Source: Klenkia soli (GTDB lineage Bacteria > Actinomycetota > Actinomycetes > Mycobacteriales > Geodermatophilaceae). From it: DNA of 64,000 nt. The notes under the pieces were generated by a model. That model saw nothing but the letters and a program-made list of their open reading frames with translations. It did not search any database and was not told the origin of the DNA. The DNA lies in contig NZ_FNIR01000006.1 in NCBI RefSeq assembly GCF_900103975.1, positions 186,001-250,000 on the forward strand. Direction: 5' to 3'. Below are positions 54,315-63,296 of this stretch, in pieces. Every line of letters begins with the position of its first letter. Within the stretch, counting starts at the first letter, position 1. The translations under genes were made by a program, and so were the position numbers.

Positions 54315-55766
54315 GCGTCGCTCGGCGGCGGCCCAGGCCGACGGGTCCCCGCCCGGCTCGTACCGGACGACGTCCTGGGTGTCGCGCAGCAGCGCCCGCA
54401 GCTCGGCCAGCCCGCCGGTGACCGCACCGGCCGCCCGTGCCTGCACCAGCACGTTGCCCAGGGCCGCGGCCTCGACGGGGCCGGCCCGGACCGGGAGCCC
54501 GCAGGCGTCGGCGGTCAGCTGCATGAGCAGGGTGTTGCGCGCGCCGCCGCCGACCACGTGCACCACCTCGACGGCGGTGCCCGACAGCTCGACCGCCGTC
54601 CGCACCGCCCGCCGGTAGGCCAGCGCGAGGCTGTCCAGGATGCAGCGCACGGTCTCGGCCTGGCTCTGCGGTGGGGTCTGCCCGGTCTCGCTGCACAGCT
54701 GGGCGATGCGGGCCGGCATGTCCCCGGGGGCGAGGAAGCGGGGGTCGTCGCAGTCGACGACGGCGGTGAACGCCGGCACCCGGGCCGCGGCGGACAGCAG
54801 CTCGGCCAGGTCGGCGGGCAGCCCGGCGGCCGACCAGGTGCGGATCGACTCCGACAGCAGCCACAGGCCCATGACGTTGCGCAGGTACCGCACGGTGCCG
54901 TCGACGCCGAGCTCGTTGGTGAACCCGGCGGCGCGGCTGTCGTCGGTGAGCACCGGTGCGGGCAGCTCGACGCCGACCAGCGACCAGGTGCCGCACGAGA
55001 CGTAGGCGAACCGGTCGGACGCCGCCGGGACGCCGACGACGGCCGACGCGGTGTCGTGCGACCCCACCGCGGTGACCGGTACCGACCCGGTCAGGCCGGT
55101 CTGCTCCAGCACCGCGGGGGTCAGGACGCCGAGCGGGTCGCCGGGGGAGACCAGTGGGGGAAGGAGCTCGCGGGGCAGGCCCAGGGCGTCGACCAGCGGC
55201 CACGCCCACTGGCGGGTGCCGGCGTCCAGCAGGCCGGTGGTGGAGGCGTTGGTGACCTCGGCCGCGACCACGCCGGTCAGCCAGTGCGCGACCAGGTCGG
55301 GCACCAGCAGGGCGGTGCGGGCAGCGGCCAGCTGAGCCGACCCCTGCCGCGCGGCGAGCTGGAAGACGGTGGTGAAGGGCAGGTGCTGCAGGCCGTTGAG
55401 CCGGTACAGCTCCCCGGCGTCGGCGACCGCGTGCACCCGGTCGACGCCCACGAGGTGCCCGGCGTCCCGGTAGTGCAGCGGGTTGCCCAGCAGCTCGCCG
55501 TCGCCGTCCAGGAGCCCGACGTCCACGGCCCAGCTGTCGATGCCGACGCCGTCCAGGGGCCCGGTGCGCCCGGCGGCCCGCAGGCCGTCGAGCACCCCGG
55601 CGTACAGCGACAGGACGTCCCAGTGCAGCCGGCCGCCCACGTGCACCGGCCGGTTGGCGAACCGGTGCACCTCGGTCAGCTCCAGCCGGCCCGGACCGAC
55701 CTCGCCGACCATCACCCGCCCGCTGGAGGCCCCCAGGTCGACGGCGGCCAGCCGCAGCTCCGCCAC
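54300..55766 (-). CDS. rhaB: Rhamnulokinase (FGGY family)
   Basis: A 488-residue sugar kinase that phosphorylates L-rhamnulose. GTG 55766 lies 1 nt after the stop of the upstream isomerase-like gene. The N-terminal phosphate loop is AAVDLGASSGRVMVGEV. The substrate-binding acid is in GIDSWAVDVGLLDGDG, the hydrophobic core YRDAGHLVGVDRVH follows, and the C-terminal ATP site is VVGGGARNTLLMQLTADACG. Length and the DLGASSGR motif are typical of RhaB rather than xylulokinase. It is the last gene of the rhamnose operon in the window. Confidence 0.92.
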   Translation of the reverse strand: MAELRLAAVDLGASSGRVMVGEVGPGRLELTEVHRFANRPVHVGGRLHWDVLSLYAGVLDGLRAAGRTGPLDGVGIDSWAVDVGLLDGDGELLGNPLHYRDAGHLVGVDRVHAVADAGELYRLNGLQHLPFTTVFQLAARQGSAQLAAARTALLVPDLVAHWLTGVVAAEVTNASTTGLLDAGTRQWAWPLVDALGLPRELLPPLVSPGDPLGVLTPAVLEQTGLTGSVPVTAVGSHDTASAVVGVPAASDRFAYVSCGTWSLVGVELPAPVLTDDSRAAGFTNELGVDGTVRYLRNVMGLWLLSESIRTWSAAGLPADLAELLSAAARVPAFTAVVDCDDPRFLAPGDMPARIAQLCSETGQTPPQSQAETVRCILDSLALAYRRAVRTAVELSGTAVEVVHVVGGGARNTLLMQLTADACGLPVRAGPVEAAALGNVLVQARAAGAVTGGLAELRALLRDTQDVVRYEPGGDPSAWAAAERRSGRG

Positions 55767-55767
55767 G

Positions 55768-57219
55768 TCAGCTCGGCTGGACGTGCAGGAAGTCCAGCTC
55801 GCACAGCTCGGCGACCCGGGCCAGCTCGGCGGCGCGGTGGCCCACCCCGAGGGACCAGTGGTGCCCCACGCCGGAGGCGCTCCACTCGTCGGTCCACTCA
55901 CCCGGGTCGACGCCGAAGTCGACCCGGGACGTGGTGTTGCCGATGGCCAGGAGCGGCCCGTCGACGACGGTGCCCTCGGCGGCGATGAGCCGGAACGAGC
56001 CGTCGCGGAGCTGGCCCAGCCCGCACAGCGTGACGGGGCCGTGCTGGACGTCGAACTCGACCGAGACCCCGTAGCCGCGCTTGCCGTGGAAGACCCCGAG
56101 CCCGCGCAGCAGCGGACGGCGGGCGCTGATCGCGAGGTGCGCCGGACCGTCGTGGCCCATCTCGACGACGCCGGCCCGGAAGTCCAGCGCCTGCAGCTCG
56201 GTGAACGAGCCGCCCCCGCCGAGGCGGTCCATGACCAGCATGGCGATGGACGTGCGCAGCTCGTACTCGCCGACCAGCGGGATGCCCCGCGCGGTGAGCA
56301 GCGAGGCCCCCAGGATCATCCCGGCGGCGACCCGCTCGTGCGCCTCGCCGTCCAGTCCGCGGTGGTAGTAGGCCATCGAGTCCAGCTGGAAGTCCTCGAC
56401 CAGCCGGTCGAGGGCCACCGAGACCTGCGCGCCCCAGCGCAGCTCGGGCTCCTGGACGGAGTCGTCGAGGGTGAAGACGTCCCGGGCCAGCTGCACCCGC
56501 TCGTCGACCTCCCGCTCGGTGACCTTCTCCACCCGCACCCGCAGGTCGTCGATCTCGAGCACCTCGACGTGCCCGCCGAGCTGGGTGGAGATGCTGGTCA
56601 GGTCGGTGGAGACGTCGAGCATGCCCGGGTAGAGGTGGCCCATCAGGCCGTGGCGGCCGTGCCGCAGCATGCCGCGGACGCCTGCCGCCTTCACCCAGTG
56701 CGCGATGCGGCCCCAGGCGCGCTCGTCCTCGACGTAGCCCGACACCGACCGGAACGGGATGCCCGCCCGGCGGAACGAGTTCGCCATCTCGGGCAGCGGG
56801 CAGGCCCCGCAGTAGGCCAGCCACTCGCCCGTGCCGAACGTGGCGTGGTCCATGACCTCGGTGGGCTGCAGGTTGAGCAGCAGCACCGGAGCGCCGGCCC
56901 GCTGGGCGACCGGCACCAGCATGGACGCCGTCATGTAGGTCGTCAGGAACCCGACGATCAGGTCGCACCCGGCGGCGCGCAGCTTCTCCGCGGCGACCGC
57001 GGCCTCCTGCGCGTCGGAGACGAACCCGACGTCGACGACCTCGCAGTCCAGGGCCTGCATGCGCTCGGACACCCGGCGCGCGCTGGACTGCAGCTGGGGG
57101 AGCAGCTGGGGGAACTGGGGCCAGTAGGCGCCGAGGCCACCGGCCACCAGGCCGACCTTCACCGGGCGGGTGGAGACGCGGGCGAGCCCGGCGTGGACCT
57201 GGTCGAGGGTGCTGGTCAT
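55768..57219 (-). CDS. L-fucose/L-arabinose isomerase family protein
   Basis: A 483-residue protein; ATG 57219. Segments LVAGGLGAYWPQFPQLLPQL, GFLTTYMTASMLVPVAQRAG, LLLNLQPTEVMDHATFGTGE and AGMILGASLLTARGIPLVGE resemble the AraA/FucI-like isomerase fold. Glutamates in VGEYELRTS and histidines in GHHWSLGVGHRAAE could form the Mn2+ site. The operon already has a dedicated rhamnose isomerase, so this enzyme may serve another deoxy-sugar (fucose, lyxose) or arabinose. The substrate is not decidable from sequence alone. Confidence 0.75.
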   Translation of the reverse strand: MTSTLDQVHAGLARVSTRPVKVGLVAGGLGAYWPQFPQLLPQLQSSARRVSERMQALDCEVVDVGFVSDAQEAAVAAEKLRAAGCDLIVGFLTTYMTASMLVPVAQRAGAPVLLLNLQPTEVMDHATFGTGEWLAYCGACPLPEMANSFRRAGIPFRSVSGYVEDERAWGRIAHWVKAAGVRGMLRHGRHGLMGHLYPGMLDVSTDLTSISTQLGGHVEVLEIDDLRVRVEKVTEREVDERVQLARDVFTLDDSVQEPELRWGAQVSVALDRLVEDFQLDSMAYYHRGLDGEAHERVAAGMILGASLLTARGIPLVGEYELRTSIAMLVMDRLGGGGSFTELQALDFRAGVVEMGHDGPAHLAISARRPLLRGLGVFHGKRGYGVSVEFDVQHGPVTLCGLGQLRDGSFRLIAAEGTVVDGPLLAIGNTTSRVDFGVDPGEWTDEWSASGVGHHWSLGVGHRAAELARVAELCELDFLHVQPS

Positions 57220-57247
57220 CGGGGGAGCTCCTGGGGTTCCGGGGCGG

Positions 57248-59284
57248 TCAGCGGAGGAAGGCGGCGGCGACGCCGGAGTCGACGGGGACGTGCAGGCCCG
57301 TGGTGCGGGTCAGCTCGCCGCCGGTCAGGGCGAACACGGCGTCGGCGACGTGCTCGGGCAGCACCTCGCGCTTGAGCAGGGTGCGCTGGGCGTAGTAGGC
57401 GCCCAGCTCCTCCTCGGGCACGCCGTAGACCGCGGCCCGCTTGGCGCCCCAGCCGCCGGCGAAGATGCCCGACCCGCGCACCACGCCGTCGGGGTTGATG
57501 CCGTTGACCCGGATGCCGTGCTCGCCGAGCTCGGCGGCCAGCAGGCGGACCTGGTGCGCCTGGTCGGCCTTGACCGCCGAGTAGGCGATGTTGTTCGGCC
57601 CGGCGAACACCGAGTTCTTCGAGGAGATGTAGACGACGTCGCCGCCCAGGCCCTGCTCGATCATCACCCGGGCGGCCTCGCGGGAGACCAGGAAGCTGCC
57701 CTTGGCCATCACGTCGTGCTGCAGGTCCCAGTCGCGCTCGGTGGTTTCCAGCAGCGGCTTGGAGATCGACAGCCCGGCGTTGTTGACCACCAGGTCCACC
57801 CCGCCGAAGGCCAGGACCGCGTCGGCGAACGCGGCGGCCACGGCGGCGGCGTCCGAGACGTCCGCGGCGACCCCGACCGCGACGTCGGCCGAGCCGATGC
57901 CGGCGGCGGCCTCCTGCGCCTTGGCGAGGTCGAGGTCCGCGACGACGACGCAGGCGCCCTCGGCGGCGAGCCGCTCGGCGATGGCCTTGCCGATGCCGGA
58001 GGCGGCACCGGTGACCAGCGCGACCCGGGAGGCCAGCGGCTTCGGCTTCGGCATCCGGGCGAGCTTGGCCTCCTCGAGCGACCAGTACTCGATCCGGAAC
58101 TTCTCGACCTCGTCGATGGGGGCGTAGGTCGAGACCGACTCGGCGCCGCGCATCACGTTGATCGCGTTGACGTAGAACTCGCCGGCGACCCGGGCGGTCT
58201 GCTTGTTCGCGCCGAAGCTGACCATGCCCACGCCGGGCAGCAGCACGATCGCCGGGTCGGCCCCGCGCATCGCCGGGCTGCCGGGCTCGGCGTGGCGCTC
58301 GTAGTAGGCGGCGTAGTCGGCGCGGTAGGCCTCGTGCAGCTCGCGCAGTCGCTCGGTGACCTGCTCGAGCGGAGCGGTCGGCGGCAGGTCGAGCACCATC
58401 GGGCGCACCTTGGTGCGCAGGAAGTGGTCCGGGCAGGAGGTGCCCAGCGCGGCCAGCCGGGGGTGCTCGGCCGACGCCAGGAAGTCCAGGACGACGTCGG
58501 TGTCGGTCAGGTGGCCGACCTGCGGCTTGTCGGTCGAGGCCAACCCGCGCAGCAGCGGGAGCAGCGCCGCCGCGCGGGCCCGCCGCTCGGTCTCCGGCAG
58601 CGGCTCGAACTCGGGCAGCCGGGCGCCGAACGGGTCGGGGCGGCCGTGCTCGGCCAGGAAGGCCTCGGCGGTGCGGATGATCTCCAGGCTGTTGGCCCCG
58701 CACTGCTCGCTCGTGTCGGCCCAGGCGGTGATGCCGTGCCCGCCGAGCACGGCGCCGATCGCCTGCGGGTTGGCCTCGGCCAGCGCGGCGATGTCCAGGC
58801 CCAGCTGGAACCCGGGACGGCGCCACGGCACCCACACCACGCGGTCGCCGAAGCAGCGGCGGGTGAGCTCCTCGCCGTCGGCGGCGGTGGCCAGCGCGAT
58901 GCCGGAGTCGGGGTGCAGGTGGTCGACGTGCGCCGCGCGGACCAGGCCGTGCATGGCGGTGTCGATCGAGGGGGCGGCGCCGCCGCGGCCGTGCAGGCAG
59001 AAGTCGAACGCGGCGACCATCTCGTCCTCGCGGTCGACACCGGGGTAGACGTCGACCAGGGCGCGCAGCCGGTCCAGCCGGAGGACGGCGAGGCCGGGCT
59101 CGGTCAGGGTGCCCAGGTCGCCGCCTGAGCCCTTCACCCACAGCAGCTCGACCGGCTGCCCGGTGACCGGGTCGGTGTCGGTGCCGGCGGCGGAGGTGTT
59201 GCCGCCGGCGTAGTTGGTGTTGCGGGGGTCGGCGCCGAGAGCGTTGGAGCGCTGCAGCAGCTCGCTGACCACGGGGTTCGTCAC
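57248..59284 (-). CDS. rhaD: Bifunctional rhamnulose-1-phosphate aldolase / L-lactaldehyde dehydrogenase
   Basis: A 678-residue fusion; GTG 59284 with GAGGA 8 nt upstream. The N-terminal class II aldolase domain (about 1-400) carries the zinc histidines in AAHVDHLHPDSGIALA and AVLGGHGITAW. The C-terminal short-chain dehydrogenase (about 425-678) has the cofactor loop VTGAASGIGKAIAERLA, NNAGLS, catalytic Ser in VVYISSKNSVF and YSAVK. Known RhaEW-type fusions split rhamnulose-1-phosphate to DHAP and L-lactaldehyde, then oxidise the lactaldehyde to L-lactate, avoiding release of the aldehyde. It lies between rhaI and the isomerase-like gene. Confidence 0.93.
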   Translation of the reverse strand: MTNPVVSELLQRSNALGADPRNTNYAGGNTSAAGTDTDPVTGQPVELLWVKGSGGDLGTLTEPGLAVLRLDRLRALVDVYPGVDREDEMVAAFDFCLHGRGGAAPSIDTAMHGLVRAAHVDHLHPDSGIALATAADGEELTRRCFGDRVVWVPWRRPGFQLGLDIAALAEANPQAIGAVLGGHGITAWADTSEQCGANSLEIIRTAEAFLAEHGRPDPFGARLPEFEPLPETERRARAAALLPLLRGLASTDKPQVGHLTDTDVVLDFLASAEHPRLAALGTSCPDHFLRTKVRPMVLDLPPTAPLEQVTERLRELHEAYRADYAAYYERHAEPGSPAMRGADPAIVLLPGVGMVSFGANKQTARVAGEFYVNAINVMRGAESVSTYAPIDEVEKFRIEYWSLEEAKLARMPKPKPLASRVALVTGAASGIGKAIAERLAAEGACVVVADLDLAKAQEAAAGIGSADVAVGVAADVSDAAAVAAAFADAVLAFGGVDLVVNNAGLSISKPLLETTERDWDLQHDVMAKGSFLVSREAARVMIEQGLGGDVVYISSKNSVFAGPNNIAYSAVKADQAHQVRLLAAELGEHGIRVNGINPDGVVRGSGIFAGGWGAKRAAVYGVPEEELGAYYAQRTLLKREVLPEHVADAVFALTGGELTRTTGLHVPVDSGVAAAFLR

Positions 59285-59336
59285 GTTCGTCGTCCTCAGG
59301 ATCGGTGGAGGGGTGCGGTGGGCGGGGCCGGCGCGC

Positions 59337-60506
59337 TCAGGCGCCCCAGGAGGCCTGCTGGCCGCCGACGCGCTCGGCGGCCGCCTGCTCCGCGTGGCCG
59401 GAGGACAGGTAGGCGCGGTACGGGTCGGCCGGCAGCCCCTGCGACTCCCGCAGCTCGGCCAGGAGGGGGCGGACGTCGGTGTTGTAGGCGTCCATCAGGG
59501 CACCGTTGGCACCCAGGACGTCGCCGTCGCGCTGGGCGCTGCGCAGGGCGTCGCGGTCGACCAGCAGCGCCTTGGCGGTGGCCTCCTGCACGTTCATCAC
59601 CGAGCGGATCTGGCCGGGGATCTTGGCCTCGATGTTGTGGCACTGGTCGAGCATGAAGTTGACGCCGGAGTCCGGTGCCAGGGCGCCGGCCCGCACGATC
59701 TCGTTCATGATCCGGAACAGCTGGAACGGGTCGGCGGCACCGACGATGAGGTCGTCGTCGCCGTAGAAGCGGGAGTTGAAGTCGAACGCGCCCAGCCGCC
59801 CGACCCGCAGCAGCTGCGCCACGATGAACTCGATGTTGGTGCCCGGGGCGTGGTGGCCGGTGTCGAGCACGACCTTCGCCTGGTCGCCGAGGGCCAGGCA
59901 GTGCAGCAGCGAGGTGCCCCAGTCGGGGATGTCCATCGTGTAGAAGTACGGCTCGTAGAACTTGTACTCCAGGATCAGCCGGTGCCCGGGGTCGAGCTCG
60001 GCGTAGACCTGCTGCAGGGAGTCGGCCAGCCGCTCCTGCCGGTCGGTGATGTCGTCCTGACCGGGGTAGTTGGTGCCGTCGGGCAGCCAGATCTTCAGGT
60101 CGGTCGACCCGGTGGCGCGCATGACGTCGATGCACTGCACGTGATGGGCCACGGCCTTCGCCCGCACCGCCGGGTCGGCGTGCGTCATCGACCCCAGCTT
60201 GTAGGCGTCGTCCTGGAACAGGTTGGAGTTGATCGCCCCGATCGACACACCCTCGTCGGCGGCGTGCCGGGCGAGCTTCCCGAAGTCGTCGACCAGGTCC
60301 CAGGGGATGTGCAGCGACACCCGCGGGGCCACCCCGGTGACCCGGTGGACCTGGGCGGCGTCGCTGATCTTCTCGAACGGGTCGCGGGGGACGCCCGGGG
60401 TGCTGAAGACCTTGAACCGGGTGCCGGCGTTGCCGAACGCCCACGACGGCAGCTCGATGGTCTGGGTCCGCAGCACGTCGAGGGCTGCGGTGCGGAGGTC
60501 GGTCAT
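59337..60506 (-). CDS. rhaI: L-rhamnose isomerase (RhaI type)
   Basis: A 389-residue TIM-barrel isomerase; ATG 60506 overlaps the rhaM stop (ATGA). Metal-binding regions are visible in HRLILEYKFYEPYFY, KVVLDTGHHAPGTN and LGAFDFNSRFYGDDDL. Upstream conserved segments are RVSLHIPWDLVDDFGKLARH and INSNLFQDDAYKLGS. It belongs to the Rhizobium/Pseudomonas-type RhaI family, distinct from E. coli RhaA. It converts L-rhamnose to L-rhamnulose for RhaB. Confidence 0.94.
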   Translation of the reverse strand: MTDLRTAALDVLRTQTIELPSWAFGNAGTRFKVFSTPGVPRDPFEKISDAAQVHRVTGVAPRVSLHIPWDLVDDFGKLARHAADEGVSIGAINSNLFQDDAYKLGSMTHADPAVRAKAVAHHVQCIDVMRATGSTDLKIWLPDGTNYPGQDDITDRQERLADSLQQVYAELDPGHRLILEYKFYEPYFYTMDIPDWGTSLLHCLALGDQAKVVLDTGHHAPGTNIEFIVAQLLRVGRLGAFDFNSRFYGDDDLIVGAADPFQLFRIMNEIVRAGALAPDSGVNFMLDQCHNIEAKIPGQIRSVMNVQEATAKALLVDRDALRSAQRDGDVLGANGALMDAYNTDVRPLLAELRESQGLPADPYRAYLSSGHAEQAAAERVGGQQASWGA

Positions 60507-60871
60507 CGGGTGTCCTGCTCTCGGGCGCGGGTCGTGGTGGGGTCGAGCTGGTCCTCCAGGTGGAAGACCTCGGTCAGCAGCAGCAGCCCCTCGTCGGGGC
60601 GCCGTCCGGCCAGACCGGTGAAGAAGGGGGCCATCTCGGCCTGCCACCGGGCGTTGACCTCGGTGGCCTCCATGGCGGCCTGCGCGGCGTCGAGGTCGTC
60701 GGCCTCGACGTAGCCGACGAGCAGGCCGTCGGGGCGGGCGAACAACGAGTAGTTGCGCCACCCGGACTCGGCCAGGGCCGCGGTCATCTCGGGCCACACC
60801 GCGGCGTGGCGGCGGGAGTACTCGTCCAGCATCTCCGGGCGGACCTGGAGGAGGAAGCAGTAGCGGGGCAC
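60503..60871 (-). CDS. rhaM: L-rhamnose mutarotase
   Basis: A 122-residue protein of the YiiL/RhaM family; GTG 60871 has GGGAG 8 nt upstream. Conserved residues are the catalytic His in SRRHAAVWPEMTAAL, the aromatic pair in GWRNYSLFARPDG and a C-terminal WQAEMAPFF. It interconverts alpha and beta anomers of L-rhamnose so that the isomerase is supplied with its preferred form. The stop overlaps rhaI by 4 nt. Confidence 0.94.
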   Translation of the reverse strand: MPRYCFLLQVRPEMLDEYSRRHAAVWPEMTAALAESGWRNYSLFARPDGLLVGYVEADDLDAAQAAMEATEVNARWQAEMAPFFTGLAGRRPDEGLLLLTEVFHLEDQLDPTTTRAREQDTR

Positions 60872-60903
60872 GGACCTGTCTCCCGGTGGGGTGGTGTCGG
60901 GTG

Positions 60904-60939
60904 GTGCGGGGGCCGCCGCGGACGGCGGCCCCCGCACCC
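60904..60939 (-). terminator. Strong intra-operon stem-loop between the binding-protein gene and rhaM
   Basis: Perfect 16-bp arms (GGTGCGGGGGCCGCCG and complement) with a CGGA loop, 13 nt after the binding-protein stop and 32 nt before rhaM. Placed inside an operon just after the binding-protein gene, it may partially terminate transcription or protect the upstream mRNA 3' end. Either would give more binding protein than enzymes, as known for other sugar ABC operons. Confidence 0.75.
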
Positions 60940-60952
60940 GAGCGACGTCGGC

Positions 60953-62032
60953 TCAGAAGTCGAAGTCGTCGATGTTGGTCGCATCGAACGTGGTCGGCGG
61001 GCCGAGGACGACCGACGGACCGGTGTCACCGGCCGGGGCGTCGACGGTGTAGGAACCCAGTCGACCGGCGTCGAAGGTGGCGCCGGTGTCGAGGTTGGTC
61101 GTGCCCGACGCCAGGTTGGCCGCCGCGTAGCCGGCGAGGTAGCCCAGGTCGGTGGGGTTCCAGAGGGCGAAGCTCTTCACGACGCCGCTCTTGACGTACT
61201 CGCGCATCTGCGACGGCAGGCCCAGGCCGGTCAGGGTGATCCGCGAGGCGACGTCGGGGTTGTTCGAGAGGTACTGCGCCGCCGTGGAGATGCCGACCGT
61301 GGTGGGCGAGATGATCCCCTTCAGGTCGGGGTAGGCCGACAGCAGACCCTGCAGCACGGTGAGGGAGGTCGCCGGGTCGTCGTTGCCGTAGACGGTGTCG
61401 ACCAGCTCGAGGTTCGGGTACTTCTCGTCGATGTAGGTCTTCATCGCGTCGATCCAGGCGTTCTGGTTCGTCGCCGACGCGGCGGCGGACAGGATGGCGA
61501 TCTGCCCGCTGTCGGTGCCCATGTTCTGGACGAGCAGGTCGACCTCGGCGGTGCCGATCGTGGTGGTGTCGGCCTGGTTGATGAACAGGTGGTCGAAGCC
61601 GTCGCAGCTGAAGTCGCTGTCGAAGGCGACGATGGCGATGCCCGCCGAGTCGGCCTGCTGCAGGGTGGGGCACAGCGCCTGCGGGTCGTTCGCCGCGATG
61701 ACGATGGCGTCGGCCTGGGCCTGGATGGCGGCCTGGATCGACGGGATCTGGGCCGCGGCGGTCGCCTCGGTGCCGCTGCTGATCGTCACCGTGCCGCCGA
61801 GCTCCTCGAGCGCGGCCTGGCCGCCCTGGTCGGCGAGGACCTCGTAGGGGTTCTGGGTGTCCTTCGGGATGAAGTAGACGTTCAGGCCCTCCTGGAGGGT
61901 GCCGTCGCCGGACCCGCCGGAGGAGGCGCTGCCGCCGTCCGAGCTGGACCCGCAGGCGGCCAGGGTCACGCCGACCAGGACCGTGCTGGCGACGGCGGCC
62001 AGCCGTCGCCGGGTGAAGTTGTGCTGCTTCAT
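60953..62032 (-). CDS. rhaS: Rhamnose ABC transporter, substrate-binding lipoprotein
   Basis: A 359-residue lipoprotein; ATG 62032 with GAGGAG upstream. The signal peptide MKQHNFTRRRLAAVASTVLV ends in a lipobox LAAC, and a Gly/Ser-rich linker follows. The type I periplasmic-binding fold (RbsB-like) shows VYFIPKDTQNPYEVLADQGG, AIVIAANDPQALCPTLQQAD and IVAFDSDFSCDGFDHLFINQ. It captures the sugar outside the membrane for the two permeases. The rhamnose assignment rests on the operon. Confidence 0.92.
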   Translation of the reverse strand: MKQHNFTRRRLAAVASTVLVGVTLAACGSSSDGGSASSGGSGDGTLQEGLNVYFIPKDTQNPYEVLADQGGQAALEELGGTVTISSGTEATAAAQIPSIQAAIQAQADAIVIAANDPQALCPTLQQADSAGIAIVAFDSDFSCDGFDHLFINQADTTTIGTAEVDLLVQNMGTDSGQIAILSAAASATNQNAWIDAMKTYIDEKYPNLELVDTVYGNDDPATSLTVLQGLLSAYPDLKGIISPTTVGISTAAQYLSNNPDVASRITLTGLGLPSQMREYVKSGVVKSFALWNPTDLGYLAGYAAANLASGTTNLDTGATFDAGRLGSYTVDAPAGDTGPSVVLGPPTTFDATNIDDFDF

Positions 62033-62106
62033 CGCTGCTCTCCTCGGAGGTGGTGCTCAGGCGTCGGTGCATCGGTGCCTCGACGTCGGCCGGTGGCCAG
62101 GACCTG

Positions 62107-62175
62107 CGGTGCGGGTGGTGCGGTGCGGGTGGTGCTGGGGTGGGTGGTGCAGGGGTGGGTGGTGCAGGGGTGGAG
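62107..62175. repeat. Tandem 14-15-bp minisatellite between rhaQ and the binding-protein gene
   Basis: Three near-identical 15-mers (GGTGCTGGGGTGGGT, GGTGCAGGGGTGGGT, GGTGCAGGGGTGGAG at 62131-62175) are preceded by a 14-mer GGTGCGGTGCGGGT and a partial unit. They lie in the 169-nt gap upstream of the binding-protein gene; the transcript strand is C-rich (CACCCACCCCTG). The plus strand is G-rich with spaced GGG/GGGG runs. No other gene is seen in the gap. Confidence 0.8.
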
Positions 62176-62201
62176 GTCCGACCGGGGCCGGACCGTCCCG
62201 G

Positions 62202-63296
62202 TCAGGGGGTGGGTGCGGGGGTGGGCGGCGGTGGGGCGGGTCGGCCCCGGCCGCGCAGCGCGGTGCGGACCCGCCGGCCGGCGGCGGCGGCGTTGGGCAC
62301 CAGGACGCTGGCCAGCAGCAGGCCGCCGGTGACGATGTTCTGCACCTCGGCCTGGACCTGCTGCTGGGTCAGCGCCTGCTGCAGGACCGCCACGATCGCC
62401 AGGGACAGCACGACCCCGGCCACCGTGCCGCGGCCGCCGAAGATGGAGACGCCGCCGAAGAGCACGACGGCCACGACGGTGAGCTCGAGACCGAACCCGG
62501 CCGAGTAGCTCGCCGAGGAGTTCTTCAGGGCGAACAGGACGCCGGCCAGGGAGCAGACGAGCCCGGAGAGGACGAAGAGCTCGAACCGCACGCGGGTGAC
62601 CCGGATGCCGGCGAACTCGGCGGCCTCGGGCTGGAGCCCGATCGCGTAGAGCGACCGGCCCGAGGGCGTGGCGTGCACGAAGGTCGCGGTCGCGACGGCG
62701 AGGACGGTGAACACCGCGATCGAGTACGGGACCTGCGTGCCCGGGATGGGCAGCACCCCGAGGGTGGCCACCTCGGTGGGGAACGGGGTGGTGGTGGGGT
62801 TGGGCAGGATGATCTGGGCGATGCCGCGGAAGAGCGTCAGGGAGCCGATGGTCACCGCGATGGACGGCAGCCCCAGGTAGGCGATCAGGTAGCCGTTGAG
62901 GGCGCCGCCGACCAGCCCGGTCACCAGGGCGGCGGCCACGGCGACGCCGAAGGACGTGCCCGACTGCCACAGCACGCCCATGACCGCCCCGGACAGGGCG
63001 AGCATGGCGGCCACCGACAGGTCGATCTCGCCGATCAGGACGATCATCAGCAGCGGGAGAGCCATGATGGCGATCTCGCCGATGTTCAGCCCGGCGAAGA
63101 AGAACGTCGTCCCGGTGAAGAACCGGGCGGACCCGTTCGACCCGATCAGCAAGGTCAGCAGCAGGATCGCCACCAGGGCGGTCTCCCACCGCAGGGCCAG
63201 GCGCCACCGGGGCGGGCGTGCGGTGTCGACGCCCTCGTAGGTGGGCGCGGGCCCGCTGTCCCGGGGGGTCTCGGCGTGGACCGCGGTCTCAGACAT
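62202..63296 (-). CDS. rhaQ: Rhamnose ABC transporter, permease
   Basis: A 364-residue BPD_transp_2-family permease; ATG 63296 with AAGGAG 9 nt upstream. About 9-10 helices are visible, including ETALVAILLLTLLIGSN, IAIMALPLLMIVLIGEIDLS (the conserved G-E-I/x-D-L-S loop), ALVTGLVGGALNGYLIAYLG and VVAVVLFGGVSIFGGRGTVA. The last 30 residues are Pro/Arg-rich. It overlaps the preceding permease gene by 8 nt. The two permeases would form the channel heterodimer. Confidence 0.92.
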   Translation of the reverse strand: MSETAVHAETPRDSGPAPTYEGVDTARPPRWRLALRWETALVAILLLTLLIGSNGSARFFTGTTFFFAGLNIGEIAIMALPLLMIVLIGEIDLSVAAMLALSGAVMGVLWQSGTSFGVAVAAALVTGLVGGALNGYLIAYLGLPSIAVTIGSLTLFRGIAQIILPNPTTTPFPTEVATLGVLPIPGTQVPYSIAVFTVLAVATATFVHATPSGRSLYAIGLQPEAAEFAGIRVTRVRFELFVLSGLVCSLAGVLFALKNSSASYSAGFGLELTVVAVVLFGGVSIFGGRGTVAGVVLSLAIVAVLQQALTQQQVQAEVQNIVTGGLLLASVLVPNAAAAGRRVRTALRGRGRPAPPPPTPAPTP

